From an uncultured Opitutia bacterium (lineage in GTDB: Bacteria; Verrucomicrobiota; Verrucomicrobiia; Opitutales; Opitutaceae): 64,000 bases of DNA. Positions 25,616 through 34,184 of this stretch are shown here, piece after piece (the first letter of the stretch is position 1; each line of letters opens with the position of its first letter). Below the pieces are notes generated by a model. It was not told the DNA's origin, made no database searches, and saw only the letters and a program-made list of their open reading frames with translations. The translations under genes were made by a program, and so were the position numbers. Location of the stretch: NCBI GenBank assembly GCA_903827245.1, contig CAIKHO010000001.1, forward strand, positions 1 through 64,000, written 5' to 3'.

Positions 25616-27133
25616 CTAGCGGCGGGTGACGGCCTCGCCGGTTTTCACCGTGAGTTTGAGGCCGGAGAGATCCACATTGCGGGCGTTTTCAATCGTGAGC
25701 CCGCGTTGCGCGGTGATGTCGCAATTTTCGAATGTGACGCCGTCGATGAAGCTGTCGGTCAGCCCGTGGATGATACCGGCGGAATCCACCGTGCCATGGA
25801 CGTTGATGAGCTTAACATTGCGCACGGTCGGCAGCACACGGGTGTCGCCTGCGGTATTGATGCGCATGTTCCACTCGAGATTGAATTCAACCGCCTGGCG
25901 CGTGTCTTTCAGCTCGAGGTTGCGGTAGGTGATGTTTTCCACGACGCCTCCGCGGCTTGGCTGGGTCTTGAACCGGATGGGCGCCAGGTTGCCGGAATCG
26001 GCCAGGCAGTCGCGGACCTCGACATTGCGGATACCACCGGAGGTTTCGCTGCCCATGGCGGCGCCGCCGTGGCCGAAGGCGAAATGGGTTTTTTCAATGA
26101 TGATGTCCTCGCAGGGGCGGTTGACGCGGCGGCCGTCCTCGTCCTTGCCGGACTTCAGCGAGATGCAGTCGTCGTTGCAGTCGAAGGTGCAGCCGGTGAT
26201 CAGCACGTGGCGGCAGGAATCGACGTCCATGCCGTCGGAGCTGGGAATATAATGCTCGGCCCGCGCGGTGAGTTTTTCGGCGACGACGTTGTCGCAGTAG
26301 ATGAACACGTAGCCCCAGCGGGCCTCGTTCTTGAGCATGAGGCCCGAGATGCGCACGTTGGTGCAGTTTTGGAAGACGATTGTGCGCGGCGGGGTATTGA
26401 TGCTGCCGCCGCCTCCGCGCGGCAGGGCTACGCCGGCGGCGTTGATGATCGGGATCTTGGTCGGATCTGGTGCGATGCTGACCTTGTCGGTGGTGGGCAG
26501 GGGCAGCGGAAAAACATCCTCTGGCTTCGGCAACGGGCCGGAGGCAACGGCAGGTGCCGGGCCACGGGCACCGCCGCGGGCGGCATCGGGCGGGGCTGCG
26601 CCGCGTTCAGGTTGACCGGGTTCGCCCCCGCGCCGGCCCTGACCCGGTCCACCCGGTCCACCGGGGGCCCCCGGGCCGCCGCGTCCGCGCTGGCCAAAAC
26701 CGGCCCACGCGTCGCCGGATCCATCGATCGTGCCCTCGCCCGTGACCTCGACATCCTTCATGCCGACAAAGTTGAGGAAGGCTGAGGTCCAGTAGCGCTC
26801 GATGCCCTCCCAGCGGGTGTAGATCGGAGGAAAGTCGGCGATGGTCACGGTACTCTTCAGCACGGCGTCCTTTTCCACCAGCAGGTTGACCCCCTGCTTG
26901 AAATAAAGCGCGCCGCTCAGGAACGTGCCGGCGGGCACGACGATGACGCCTCCGCCTTCGGTGGCGCAGCGATCGATGAGGGCCTGGAGGGCCTTCGTGT
27001 TCACGGTCTGGCCATCGGCGACCACGCCATAGTCCGTGACGACAAAGCGCTTGGTGGCCGACGCTCCGGCCAGCAGCGTCGTGCAGAGAAGGAACACGCC
27101 CAGAAGGGCGGAGGAGCGGGACAAGGTTTTCAA
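25616..27133 (-). CDS. GH28-family polygalacturonase-like hydrolase with Gly/Pro-rich insert
   Basis: 505 residues. The likely start is a TTG (27133) that directly precedes a good signal peptide (MKTLSRSSALLGVFLLCTTLLAG); no ATG is available nearby. After the RFVVTDYGVVADG strand the beta-helix carries the GH28 residues SSDGMDVDSC, CNDDCISLK and the later GHGGAAMGSET. Between about residues 145 and 235 lies a low-complexity Gly/Pro/Arg/Ala stretch, interrupting the fold, that the first GH28 lacks and the third matches in kind. It is probably periplasmic or outer-membrane exposed and acts on pectin-type chains. Confidence 0.85.
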   Translation of the reverse strand: MKTLSRSSALLGVFLLCTTLLAGASATKRFVVTDYGVVADGQTVNTKALQALIDRCATEGGGVIVVPAGTFLSGALYFKQGVNLLVEKDAVLKSTVTIADFPPIYTRWEGIERYWTSAFLNFVGMKDVEVTGEGTIDGSGDAWAGFGQRGRGGPGAPGGPGGPGQGRRGGEPGQPERGAAPPDAARGGARGPAPAVASGPLPKPEDVFPLPLPTTDKVSIAPDPTKIPIINAAGVALPRGGGGSINTPPRTIVFQNCTNVRISGLMLKNEARWGYVFIYCDNVVAEKLTARAEHYIPSSDGMDVDSCRHVLITGCTFDCNDDCISLKSGKDEDGRRVNRPCEDIIIEKTHFAFGHGGAAMGSETSGGIRNVEVRDCLADSGNLAPIRFKTQPSRGGVVENITYRNLELKDTRQAVEFNLEWNMRINTAGDTRVLPTVRNVKLINVHGTVDSAGIIHGLTDSFIDGVTFENCDITAQRGLTIENARNVDLSGLKLTVKTGEAVTRR

Positions 27134-27219
27134 AGGAGTGCGAGTTTCAATGGAGGAATGAGTGGGGTGCCTTCAGGTCGGGCGCCGGGTGTTTGGCGGA
27201 CGGTCGCCGGCGGCAGGGC

Positions 27220-29034
27220 TCACAGCGACTCTTGGTCGACACTGGCGCGGCGCGTGTCGGGCACACCGGCGGAGTTGGTGACGGAGAAATCCGTGACCTT
27301 GCGCAGCACGAAAAACGGCGCGCCGCCGGCGCGCTGCGCCTTGGCATGGTCGAATTCGACGCCCACGACGTCGTCCAGCACAACCGCCGGGCGCGTGTCG
27401 TCCTTGACGAAGCCGACCTCGATGTCGCGGAAGCTGAGATGTTGCGCGTGGCGGACGTAGATGCCGTAGGCCGGCAGCAGTCCGAACATGGAGGGCTCGG
27501 GATAGGCTTTTTCCTGTTCGGGCGGAAGATAGGGATCGTGCGGGCCCGCGAGACCGGGGCCGCGGAGAAAGAAGGTATTCACCAGGTCGGCCGGCTGCTG
27601 GGCCGCTTGTTCGAGGTTGAGGCCGCCGCGGGAGAGGACGCGGATGTCGTTCAGGCGGACGTCTTCGATCGGGTGGCCGGGCAGGCCGGCGATGATGATG
27701 GGATAGCGCGCATCGACGTCCGACGCCGTGACGTGGCTGATACTCACGCGGCGAATGATGCCGACGGGCGTGCCCTCGGGACCGCGCGCGCGGTTGCCGA
27801 GGCGGAGGAAGATCGCCGAATTGGAAACGTTGCGCATGGTGATGTTGCTGACGACAACATCCTCGATGACGGCGCCGTCCACCGACTCGAACGCGAGGCC
27901 GCGGCTGCGGTCGAAGACGCAATTGGTGATGGTGATGTTCTTGAAGCCGCCGTTGGACTCGGTGCCGAACTTGATGCGGCCGGTCGGGCCGTCACGGTCG
28001 TTGGCGCGTTCCTGGGTGTGCTTGAAGGTGCCGTCGAGGAAGGAGCCCGGGTCGTAGCCGCTGACCTGGCAGCCGGTGATGGTGAAGTTTTCGCAGGAGC
28101 GGAGCTCACCGAGTGCATAGGAACTCTTGAGCACGATGGCGTCATCATTGATGGCGTTGACGCTGCAGTTGACGATGCGGACGTTGCGGCACGCATCGAT
28201 GTCGAAACCATCGCGGTTGGTGTCCACTTTGAGATTGTCGATGGTGAAATTGTCGACGCCGGTGGCGAGAAGGGCGAACCAGCCGCCCTGCAGGATGGAG
28301 AAGTCACGCAGGATGACATTGCGGCAGTTTTTCAGGGCGATGGACTTGTTGCCACCGGGCCCTCCGCCGAAACCGCCGCCGCGGCCTCCCGGCGGCGGTG
28401 TGGCCCCGGCGGGCACGGGCGCGGCCGGGGGTGGCGGTGGCGGCGTGCCGGCCACTGTGGCGGGATCAGGCGTGCCATTCGGCCCGGCCCCACCGGGGGG
28501 ACCACCGCGTCCGCCGCGACCACCGCCGCCTCCGGGTCCATTCGCGCGCGAAAGGCCCTGGCCGAAGATCAGGCCGGGACCGGTGATGGCGATGTTCTCC
28601 AGATTGTCGCCCCAGATGAGGCTGTTGTGAAAATGGCTGTGGCCGTAATCCTGATATTGGAACTTGTCGCCCCATTCGTTCGGCTCGGCGGTATCGTAGC
28701 TTCCCAGCTCGGGCGAGGCAGTGGCCGCGACGATGGTGGAACCTTGGTCGAGATGGAGCGTGATGTGGCTCTTCAACCGGATCGAAAAACTCAGGTAAGT
28801 GCCGGCAGGAAACTCCACGGTGCCCCCGCCCGCGGCCGCGGCGGCCTCGATGGCCTTGTTGATGGCGGACGTATCAACCGTCTTGCCGTCGCCCGTCGCG
28901 CCGAATGCGCGGACATTATAAACCTGTCCGCCGGCTGCGGCGACGGGCGGATTGGTTTGCGCAGGAGCGTGGCTCGCGAGCAAGGGGAGGAGGAGCAAGA
29001 CCGGCAGGTGCCGGCATGAGATGGACAATGGCAT
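27220..29034 (-). CDS. GH28-family polygalacturonase-like hydrolase with Gly/Pro-rich insert
   Basis: 604 residues from the ATG at 29034, which opens a signal peptide (MPLSISCRHLPVLLLLPLLASHA); an in-frame ATG thirteen codons upstream is less likely. The pectate-lyase-like start YNVRAFGATGDGKTVDTSAI is followed by an insert of roughly 75 residues very rich in Gly and Pro (about residues 165-240). The catalytic segments then follow: NRDGFDIDAC, INDDAIVLK and GRIKFGTES. The C-terminal quarter (PDLVNTFF-like to the end) extends beyond the usual GH28 size. It is separated from the previous GH28 gene by 86 bases, so co-transcription is likely. Confidence 0.86.
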   Translation of the reverse strand: MPLSISCRHLPVLLLLPLLASHAPAQTNPPVAAAGGQVYNVRAFGATGDGKTVDTSAINKAIEAAAAAGGGTVEFPAGTYLSFSIRLKSHITLHLDQGSTIVAATASPELGSYDTAEPNEWGDKFQYQDYGHSHFHNSLIWGDNLENIAITGPGLIFGQGLSRANGPGGGGGRGGRGGPPGGAGPNGTPDPATVAGTPPPPPPAAPVPAGATPPPGGRGGGFGGGPGGNKSIALKNCRNVILRDFSILQGGWFALLATGVDNFTIDNLKVDTNRDGFDIDACRNVRIVNCSVNAINDDAIVLKSSYALGELRSCENFTITGCQVSGYDPGSFLDGTFKHTQERANDRDGPTGRIKFGTESNGGFKNITITNCVFDRSRGLAFESVDGAVIEDVVVSNITMRNVSNSAIFLRLGNRARGPEGTPVGIIRRVSISHVTASDVDARYPIIIAGLPGHPIEDVRLNDIRVLSRGGLNLEQAAQQPADLVNTFFLRGPGLAGPHDPYLPPEQEKAYPEPSMFGLLPAYGIYVRHAQHLSFRDIEVGFVKDDTRPAVVLDDVVGVEFDHAKAQRAGGAPFFVLRKVTDFSVTNSAGVPDTRRASVDQESL

Positions 29035-29175
29035 GATGAAGCAGGTTAAGGGGTAGTTGAAGCGCCTGCCCAAGACGGTCTGAACAGGCTTAAGCCAGAC
29101 GGATCATACCGGGGAAGGATGCATCCGGGAGCAAGATTGCCGCTGCTCCGTTCATCAGGGAAATCAATCGGCTGC

Positions 29176-29198
29176 TAGGCCGCGAGCGTGCTCGCGCT
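29176..29198 (+). repeat. REP-like palindrome, copy 2
   Basis: A 23-base unit with TAGGCC followed by GCGAGC-GT-GCTCGC and GCT. It matches 21 of 23 bases of the minus-strand unit at 21093-21115. Confidence 0.6.
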
Positions 29199-29305
29199 CA
29201 GGCGTTCCAAAGCGCCTGCAAGCGGGCGGCCTATCGATTGCGTCCGATAAGACCGAAAATGCTCTAACGGCGAGTGGAGCCTGGCCGAATCGATTGTGGA
29301 TGCTG

Positions 29306-29331
29306 GGACGGCGACCTCCCGGTCGCCGTCC
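29306..29331. repeat. Perfect palindrome with TCCC loop
   Basis: Arms GGACGGCGACC and GGTCGCCGTCC (11 bp) enclose TCCC. The 14-base core CGACCTCCCGGTCG is identical to the core of the palindrome at 14406-14427, 15 kb away. Confidence 0.6.
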
Positions 29332-29415
29332 GACGCGACGGGGACACCGCGCCACCATCAGGGGCGTGGCATCGAGGTTGAGCCGCGCCCGCACGATGAT
29401 TCATGCGCTCGGAAA

Positions 29416-30519
29416 TTACCGGAGCGTCACGTCCCAGACCTTGGAGCGCCGGGACTTGCCCGCCGGGCCCTCGACGTTGAGCACGACGACGTATTGGCCC
29501 GTTTTTTCGTAGGTATGGACGGGGTCCTGCTCGTCGGATGACTTGCCGTCGCCGAAATCCCATTTCCAAGAGGTGACCTTGCCGATGGATTCGTCCTGGA
29601 AGGCGACTTCCCGCCGGTCGAGATTGCGGATGGTGAAAGACCAGTCGGCCTCGATCGCCTTCTGGAACTGGGGTTCCAGCGGCATCAGCTTGAACGCGCA
29701 GAGTTCGGAGGCCTGGCCGTACATCGTGTGCTTGGGCGAGAGGTTCCAGAACGAGTGCGCGCCGCTGTTCACATCATCGTAGTCCATGATGGCCCAAGCC
29801 ATGCCGATGATCTTGTTTTCGGTCAGAACGGATTCGACCGAACGCGCGGGTCCCTCGGCGGCGGCGTAATCGAAGGGCGTGATCCAAAATTCCATGGTCA
29901 CACGGCCGGCCTCGCCAGGCTTCACCGTGTAGGAATAAGCGACGTTCGAGTAAGGCATTTTTTTTATCCATGCCGCCTGCGGGCCCCAGGCCATGCACCA
30001 GTCCTTGCCTTCCGCCGGGACGAAAATGTGATAATTCTGCGCATGGTTGCCTTGGAAAGAAAACCAGGCTTCCCGCGGAGAGATGCCCTTGTCGGGGTGA
30101 AAACGGTCGATGAACGGGCCGCCGGACCGGTCGCCGTCCACGGCGAGCTCGAAGGTGTCGTTATGGAGATCGGGCCGGGAAAAGTCCCAATAGTCATCGT
30201 ACGCCTCGTAAAGGAAATAAAGCCGGTTGAGTCCCTTGACCCAGCCGACGCGAATCTTCACGTCGAGGCTCTTCGGGTCGGGCGACTTGCCCAGGGCGGC
30301 GCCCGAGTCGCCATGCAGCTGGTCTGAGCCGATGATGTAATCGTTGGGCACGATGGCCCAATCGTCGGCTTTGCCGTCGATCTGCGGGATCTTGCCGGCG
30401 GGAAACTGGAAGATCTTGAAGTTTGCGTCCGCGCGCTCGAGGGCGCTGGCGGGGCGTCCGCTGCAAAGCGCCACAGCGGCGGCAAACGCGAAAAGATAGT
30501 GGCGGGTGATGATTTTCAT
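29416..30519 (-). CDS. Exported CBM9-like plus PKD domain protein (paralogue A)
   Basis: 367 residues. A signal peptide (about residues 1-27, ending ASALERA) is followed by a CBM9/DOMON-like sandwich beginning IPQIDGKADDWAIVP and spanning roughly residues 35-265. Near the C-terminus is a PKD domain with its signature WKWDFGDGKSSDEQDPVHTY and VVVLNVEGPAGKSRRSK. No catalytic motif is visible. The protein would bind carbohydrate outside the cytoplasm, perhaps to hold pectin or present it to the neighbouring GH28 enzymes. It is about 65-70 percent identical by eye to the gene just upstream, with 31 bases between them. Confidence 0.82.
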   Translation of the reverse strand: MKIITRHYLFAFAAAVALCSGRPASALERADANFKIFQFPAGKIPQIDGKADDWAIVPNDYIIGSDQLHGDSGAALGKSPDPKSLDVKIRVGWVKGLNRLYFLYEAYDDYWDFSRPDLHNDTFELAVDGDRSGGPFIDRFHPDKGISPREAWFSFQGNHAQNYHIFVPAEGKDWCMAWGPQAAWIKKMPYSNVAYSYTVKPGEAGRVTMEFWITPFDYAAAEGPARSVESVLTENKIIGMAWAIMDYDDVNSGAHSFWNLSPKHTMYGQASELCAFKLMPLEPQFQKAIEADWSFTIRNLDRREVAFQDESIGKVTSWKWDFGDGKSSDEQDPVHTYEKTGQYVVVLNVEGPAGKSRRSKVWDVTLR

Positions 30520-30550
30520 GGGGCGGGTGTTGGGGAGGGGAAAAGAGTGC

Positions 30551-31681
30551 TCATCTGAGCTGGATGTCCCAGACTTTTGAGCGCCGGGATTTGCCGGCCG
30601 GGCCTTCCACGTCGAGGACGACCACGGAGTTGTTCCGGGCCTGCTTGTAAGTATGGACGGGGTTCTGCTCGGTCGAGGATTCACCGTCGCCGAAATCCCA
30701 TTTCCATGCGGTGACCTTGCCTTGGGATAGATCCTTGAAGGCGACCACGCGCGCATCGGGATCGATCACCTTGAAGGACCACAGGGCCTGGATCGCCGGC
30801 ACAAACTGCGGTTCGAGCGGCATGAGCTTGAAGGCGCAGAGCTCGGTGGCGTTGCCGAACATCGTGTGCTTGGGCGACAGGTTCCAAAAGCTGCGCTTGT
30901 TGGAATTGGCGTCATCGTAGTCGATCACGGCCCAGCTCATCCCGATGATCTTGTTCTCGGTCAGCACGGACTCGACGGCGCGCTGCGGTCCCTCGGGTCC
31001 GGCGTAATCGAACGGAGTGATCCAGAACTCGAGGATCAATTTGCCCGGCTGGCCCGGCTTGAAGTCATAGACGCACTTCGAGTTGGCCCACGGGAACTCC
31101 TTGATCCAGGTCGCGGAGCTCCAGGCCATGCACCAGTCCTTGTCCCCGGGCGGCGTGAAGATGTGGTAGTTCTGCGCGTGGACGCCGTGAGTCGCCCAGT
31201 GGAGCTGGGACACCGTTAGCCTGGGGTCATTCGCGGACATTTCCGGCCCCACGGCCTCGGGGCTCCAGACGTCGCGGTGCCCGTGGTCGATCAGCGGACC
31301 GCCGGAGGCGTCGCCGTCGACCACGACCTCGAAGATGTCGTTGTGCAGGTCGGTCCGGGAGAAGTCCCAGTAGTTGTCGTAGGCCTCGTAGAGAAAATAA
31401 AGCCGGTTGAGTCCCTTGACCCAGCCGACCTTGACCTTGACGTCGAGGTCCTTGAGGTCGGGCTTGGTGTGGCCGCCTTCGTCATCGGTGAGCTGGTCGA
31501 TGCCGATGGCATAGCTGTCCGGCACCATGGCCCAGTCGTCGGTCTTGCCGTCGATCCGCGGAATCTGGTCGGCGGGAAACTGGAAGACCTTGTAGGTGAC
31601 ATTGGGTTTCTCAAGGGCAACGGCGCGCAGGCCGCCGAGAACGGCCAGGGCCGCGAGGATGATATGGCGCAGATTTCGCAT
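30551..31681 (-). CDS. Exported CBM9-like plus PKD domain protein (paralogue B)
   Basis: 376 residues with the same plan as paralogue A: signal peptide (MRNLRHIILAALAVLGGLRA), CBM9-like domain from IPRIDGKTDDWAMVP, and a PKD domain with WKWDFGDGESSTEQNPVHTY. It differs mainly by a ~15-residue insertion around residues 150-165 (WSPEAVGPEMSANDPRL). Shared blocks such as VGWVKGLNRLYFLYEAYD and SVLTENKIIGM are identical. The two genes are a tandem duplication that has diverged, in one probable operon. The function is binding or scaffolding by domain content only. It lies upstream of the pectin block on the same strand. Confidence 0.82.
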   Translation of the reverse strand: MRNLRHIILAALAVLGGLRAVALEKPNVTYKVFQFPADQIPRIDGKTDDWAMVPDSYAIGIDQLTDDEGGHTKPDLKDLDVKVKVGWVKGLNRLYFLYEAYDNYWDFSRTDLHNDIFEVVVDGDASGGPLIDHGHRDVWSPEAVGPEMSANDPRLTVSQLHWATHGVHAQNYHIFTPPGDKDWCMAWSSATWIKEFPWANSKCVYDFKPGQPGKLILEFWITPFDYAGPEGPQRAVESVLTENKIIGMSWAVIDYDDANSNKRSFWNLSPKHTMFGNATELCAFKLMPLEPQFVPAIQALWSFKVIDPDARVVAFKDLSQGKVTAWKWDFGDGESSTEQNPVHTYKQARNNSVVVLDVEGPAGKSRRSKVWDIQLR

Positions 31682-31806
31682 GGGGGTGAATAATTCGCTG
31701 GGTTTAAGGCTGGATGGGGGAAGCGGTGGGGACGTTTTTCTCAGGAGCGGACGGCGCCGGAAGCATTGGGGCAAGACGCATGTTTTGGGGGATTGAGCCT
31801 GGGGTA

Positions 31807-32943
31807 TCAGGAAAAAAATATCCGCTGCACGAGCCAGTACGCGCCCAGGGCGGAAATAACCGTCGAGACGATGACCGTACCCGCTCGGGCCAAGGCGGGG
31901 GATGAGCGCATTTTCCACAGTCCGAACAAAAATAGGACTGCCACCGCGGCCTGGGCCAGCTCAAGTCCAAGATTGAAGGAAACAAGGGCCGCCACGGGGA
32001 CCCGTCGGCTGGAGGCGGCGGCCACCCTTAACGCCTGGGCGAAACCCAGGCCGTGGATCAGGCCAAAGGCAAAGGCGGTGCCCCAGCGACCCTTGGGCTC
32101 GTCGCGGCGGACGAGATTCTCGATGCCGACGTACATGATGGAAATCGCGATCAATGGATCCACCAAATGAGAAGAGGTGGTGATCAGATTAAGGGCATCG
32201 AAGGCCAGGGTGATCGAATATCCGAGCGCAAAGCACAGCGTCACGGCCACGACAGGGCGAAGCTTGCGGCCCGCGACCAGCAAGCCGGAAAGGAAGGCGA
32301 GGTGCCCGAATCCCGTCAGCAGGTTGGTCATGCCCAACCCGACAAATTTCCAGGGTGGGATGGCGGGCTGCGGCCGCATTGGCGGCAGGACCGCGGTCGG
32401 GACCGCAGATGGCCGGGCGGGGACCGCCGGTACCGTCTGCGATGGCACGTCCAGGTAGATGCGTTCAACGTTGAGGTCGTCCCAGGCGAGGCTCTTGTGG
32501 GCGTTGTCCTCGACAAAGACCGACGACACGAAACCCTCGGGCATCCGGTCGAGATAAGTCACGCGAATGCGCCATGGCCCGGCACCTGGCGGCGGATAGT
32601 AAACGTGGAATTCGATGTCCAGCTCCTCGGTCAGTTCGACGCTGGCGTCCTTGGGGGCGAGTACCTCGCCGGCCGCGGTGACTACAAAAAGCCCCAGCGC
32701 GGCCTGCTGGAGCTCGGGCAGGTAGTCCTCGAAATTATCGGAGATCAGCGGAGGCCGGCGGGCCCCGTTCTCGAGCAGGGACTGGGCGGCATAGGAGGCC
32801 ATGGTCGTCTGAACCTCGATGCCACCGTCCTTGAGGCTGACCGTTGTCCAGCTTTGGAGCGGATCGTGGGCCTGCGCCACGCCAGCGAGGGCGAAACCCA
32901 GCGCAGCGAACCAGAACAGCGGCCGTTGAAAGGAGATGATCAT
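31807..32943 (-). CDS. HupE/UreJ-like membrane protein with large N-terminal periplasmic domain
   Basis: 378 residues. After a signal peptide (residues 1-25, ending VAQA) comes a soluble domain of ~160 residues, then about seven helices from WKFVGLGMTNLLTGFGHLAFL to the C-terminus. The membrane half matches the HupE/UreJ group that carries AFGLIHGLGFAQAL and FNLGLELAQAAVAVL motifs. HupE/UreJ proteins are known or suspected nickel or cobalt permeases. The domain order is the same as in the 336-residue protein at the other end of this operon. It is the last gene of the five-gene run, 15 bases after the previous stop. Confidence 0.75.
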   Translation of the reverse strand: MIISFQRPLFWFAALGFALAGVAQAHDPLQSWTTVSLKDGGIEVQTTMASYAAQSLLENGARRPPLISDNFEDYLPELQQAALGLFVVTAAGEVLAPKDASVELTEELDIEFHVYYPPPGAGPWRIRVTYLDRMPEGFVSSVFVEDNAHKSLAWDDLNVERIYLDVPSQTVPAVPARPSAVPTAVLPPMRPQPAIPPWKFVGLGMTNLLTGFGHLAFLSGLLVAGRKLRPVVAVTLCFALGYSITLAFDALNLITTSSHLVDPLIAISIMYVGIENLVRRDEPKGRWGTAFAFGLIHGLGFAQALRVAAASSRRVPVAALVSFNLGLELAQAAVAVLFLFGLWKMRSSPALARAGTVIVSTVISALGAYWLVQRIFFS

Positions 32944-32958
32944 GGCCCGGGAATACCG

Positions 32959-33573
32959 TTAGCCGGTCTTGTGCAGGGACCAGCCGAGCAAGAGCAGCCC
33001 GGTTGCCGCGATCCAGCTTCCGGCGACCCGCACGACAATGCGCGTCCACGGCCGTCGCAGGGAGAGCACGAGGGCGGCGAAAAGCGCCACGAGGACAAAA
33101 AGGGTCGCCATGACCCCGAGCAGCTCGAGCAGGGCGTCGGATCCCGCCTGCCTGAAGGCGGCGCCATTGAGGAAGCCATGCATGAGGCCGAGCAGGATCG
33201 TGAGGAGGGTGACCACGACGGAGGGCAGGCTCAGATCGGCGGCAACGAGTCCGCCGAGCACGAGAAACGAAAAGGATGTGATGGGAAATACCGGGGGATT
33301 GCCCGCGAGCAGTCCGGTCATCCCGCCTGCGAGCCACGCCAGGGGAAGTGTAAACAAGGCATGGCGGCCCGGCGCGGGGCCGCGCAGGCCGGCAAAGAGG
33401 GCCAGCGCGATCACGGGAAGGACGTCGTCCAACGAGAGCATGAAATGGCCGATGCCATCGTAGACCGGCCCGAGTCCCGTGGTCACGAGATGGGCCCGGG
33501 CGGCACTGGGGGACAAGGCCAGGGCGACGGCCACCCCGGCGGCGGCCAGTTTTTGTTTCGAGGAGAACGACAT
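32959..33573 (-). CDS. HupE/UreJ-like membrane protein (degenerate motif)
   Basis: 204 residues, six to seven helices after a signal segment (about residues 1-27, AARAHLV). In place of the canonical HPxxGxDH it has GPVYDGIGHFMLSLDDVLP, so the metal-site His/Asp pattern is altered, while LLGLMHGFLNGAAF and the overall size match HupE/UreJ. The ATG (33573-33571) overlaps the TGA of the upstream gene by one base, indicating translational coupling. It is probably an inner-membrane partner or variant subunit of a metal uptake system. Confidence 0.74.
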   Translation of the reverse strand: MSFSSKQKLAAAGVAVALALSPSAARAHLVTTGLGPVYDGIGHFMLSLDDVLPVIALALFAGLRGPAPGRHALFTLPLAWLAGGMTGLLAGNPPVFPITSFSFLVLGGLVAADLSLPSVVVTLLTILLGLMHGFLNGAAFRQAGSDALLELLGVMATLFVLVALFAALVLSLRRPWTRIVVRVAGSWIAATGLLLLGWSLHKTG

Positions 33574-34184
33574 CACCGGAGTGCCTGCCAGAGAAAGACC
33601 GCGCCCATCACCGAGATCACGGCCCCGGCGCCGCGCAGGGCGAGCTTGCCGGCCCGCCAGTGATGCACGAGGCCGAGGCTGATGCCCACGGCATGCAGGG
33701 TGCCGGTGGCGATGACGAAGCCCAGGCTGTAAAGCAGGCCGCTCTGCCCGGGCGGAAGCTCCGTGCCGTGGGCATGACCGTGGAAGAGGCCGAAGATTCC
33801 CACCAGCACCACGGCGACGGCCAGCTTTGGCCGGACCTCGCCGCAGACCATGGCCCCGAGCAGCAGGGCTGAAAGGGCGATGCCGATTTCCACGCCGGGC
33901 AGGGGGATGCCGACCAGTCCCATGAACCCGCCCATCGCCATCACCATGGGGAAGGCGACGGGCAGGAGCCAGATCGCCGGCGCGCCCAGCTGTGCGCCCC
34001 AGATGCCGACGGCCAGCATCGCGACGATGTGATCCGCTCCTGACCAAGGATGCTTGAAACCGCTCGCGAATCCACCGACCTCGCCTTTTTCGATATGGGC
34101 ATGGGCGGTCTGGCTGAGCGCAACAAACGCGGCGGCAATGGCGGGAAGGGTCAGTTTGCGGGGAAGGTAGCGTGCGGGTTTCAT
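33573..34184 (-). CDS. HupE/UreJ-family nickel/cobalt-type permease
   Basis: 203 residues. It is the most canonical HupE/UreJ member in the cluster, with a cleavable-looking N-terminus (ALSQTAHAHIEKGE), the motif HPWSGADHIVAMLAVGIW, and the second conserved cluster FGLFHGHAHGTELP. These His/Asp residues are those implicated in Ni or Co transport by HupE. Seven helices are expected. The ATG at 34184 overlaps the stop of the upstream gene by four bases. Neither hydrogenase nor urease genes lie in the window, so the metal's destination is unknown. Confidence 0.85.
   Translation of the reverse strand: MKPARYLPRKLTLPAIAAAFVALSQTAHAHIEKGEVGGFASGFKHPWSGADHIVAMLAVGIWGAQLGAPAIWLLPVAFPMVMAMGGFMGLVGIPLPGVEIGIALSALLLGAMVCGEVRPKLAVAVVLVGIFGLFHGHAHGTELPPGQSGLLYSLGFVIATGTLHAVGISLGLVHHWRAGKLALRGAGAVISVMGAVFLWQALR

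Larger units (their letters stand above)
29035..29415. other. Intergenic region with two palindromic repeats
   Basis: No gene is supported in these 381 bases. The region holds REP-like copy 2 (29176-29198) and an 11-bp perfect palindrome (29306-29331), listed separately. The promoter of the GH28 run presumably lies near 29050-29110, but no hexamers can be assigned. Confidence 0.45.
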
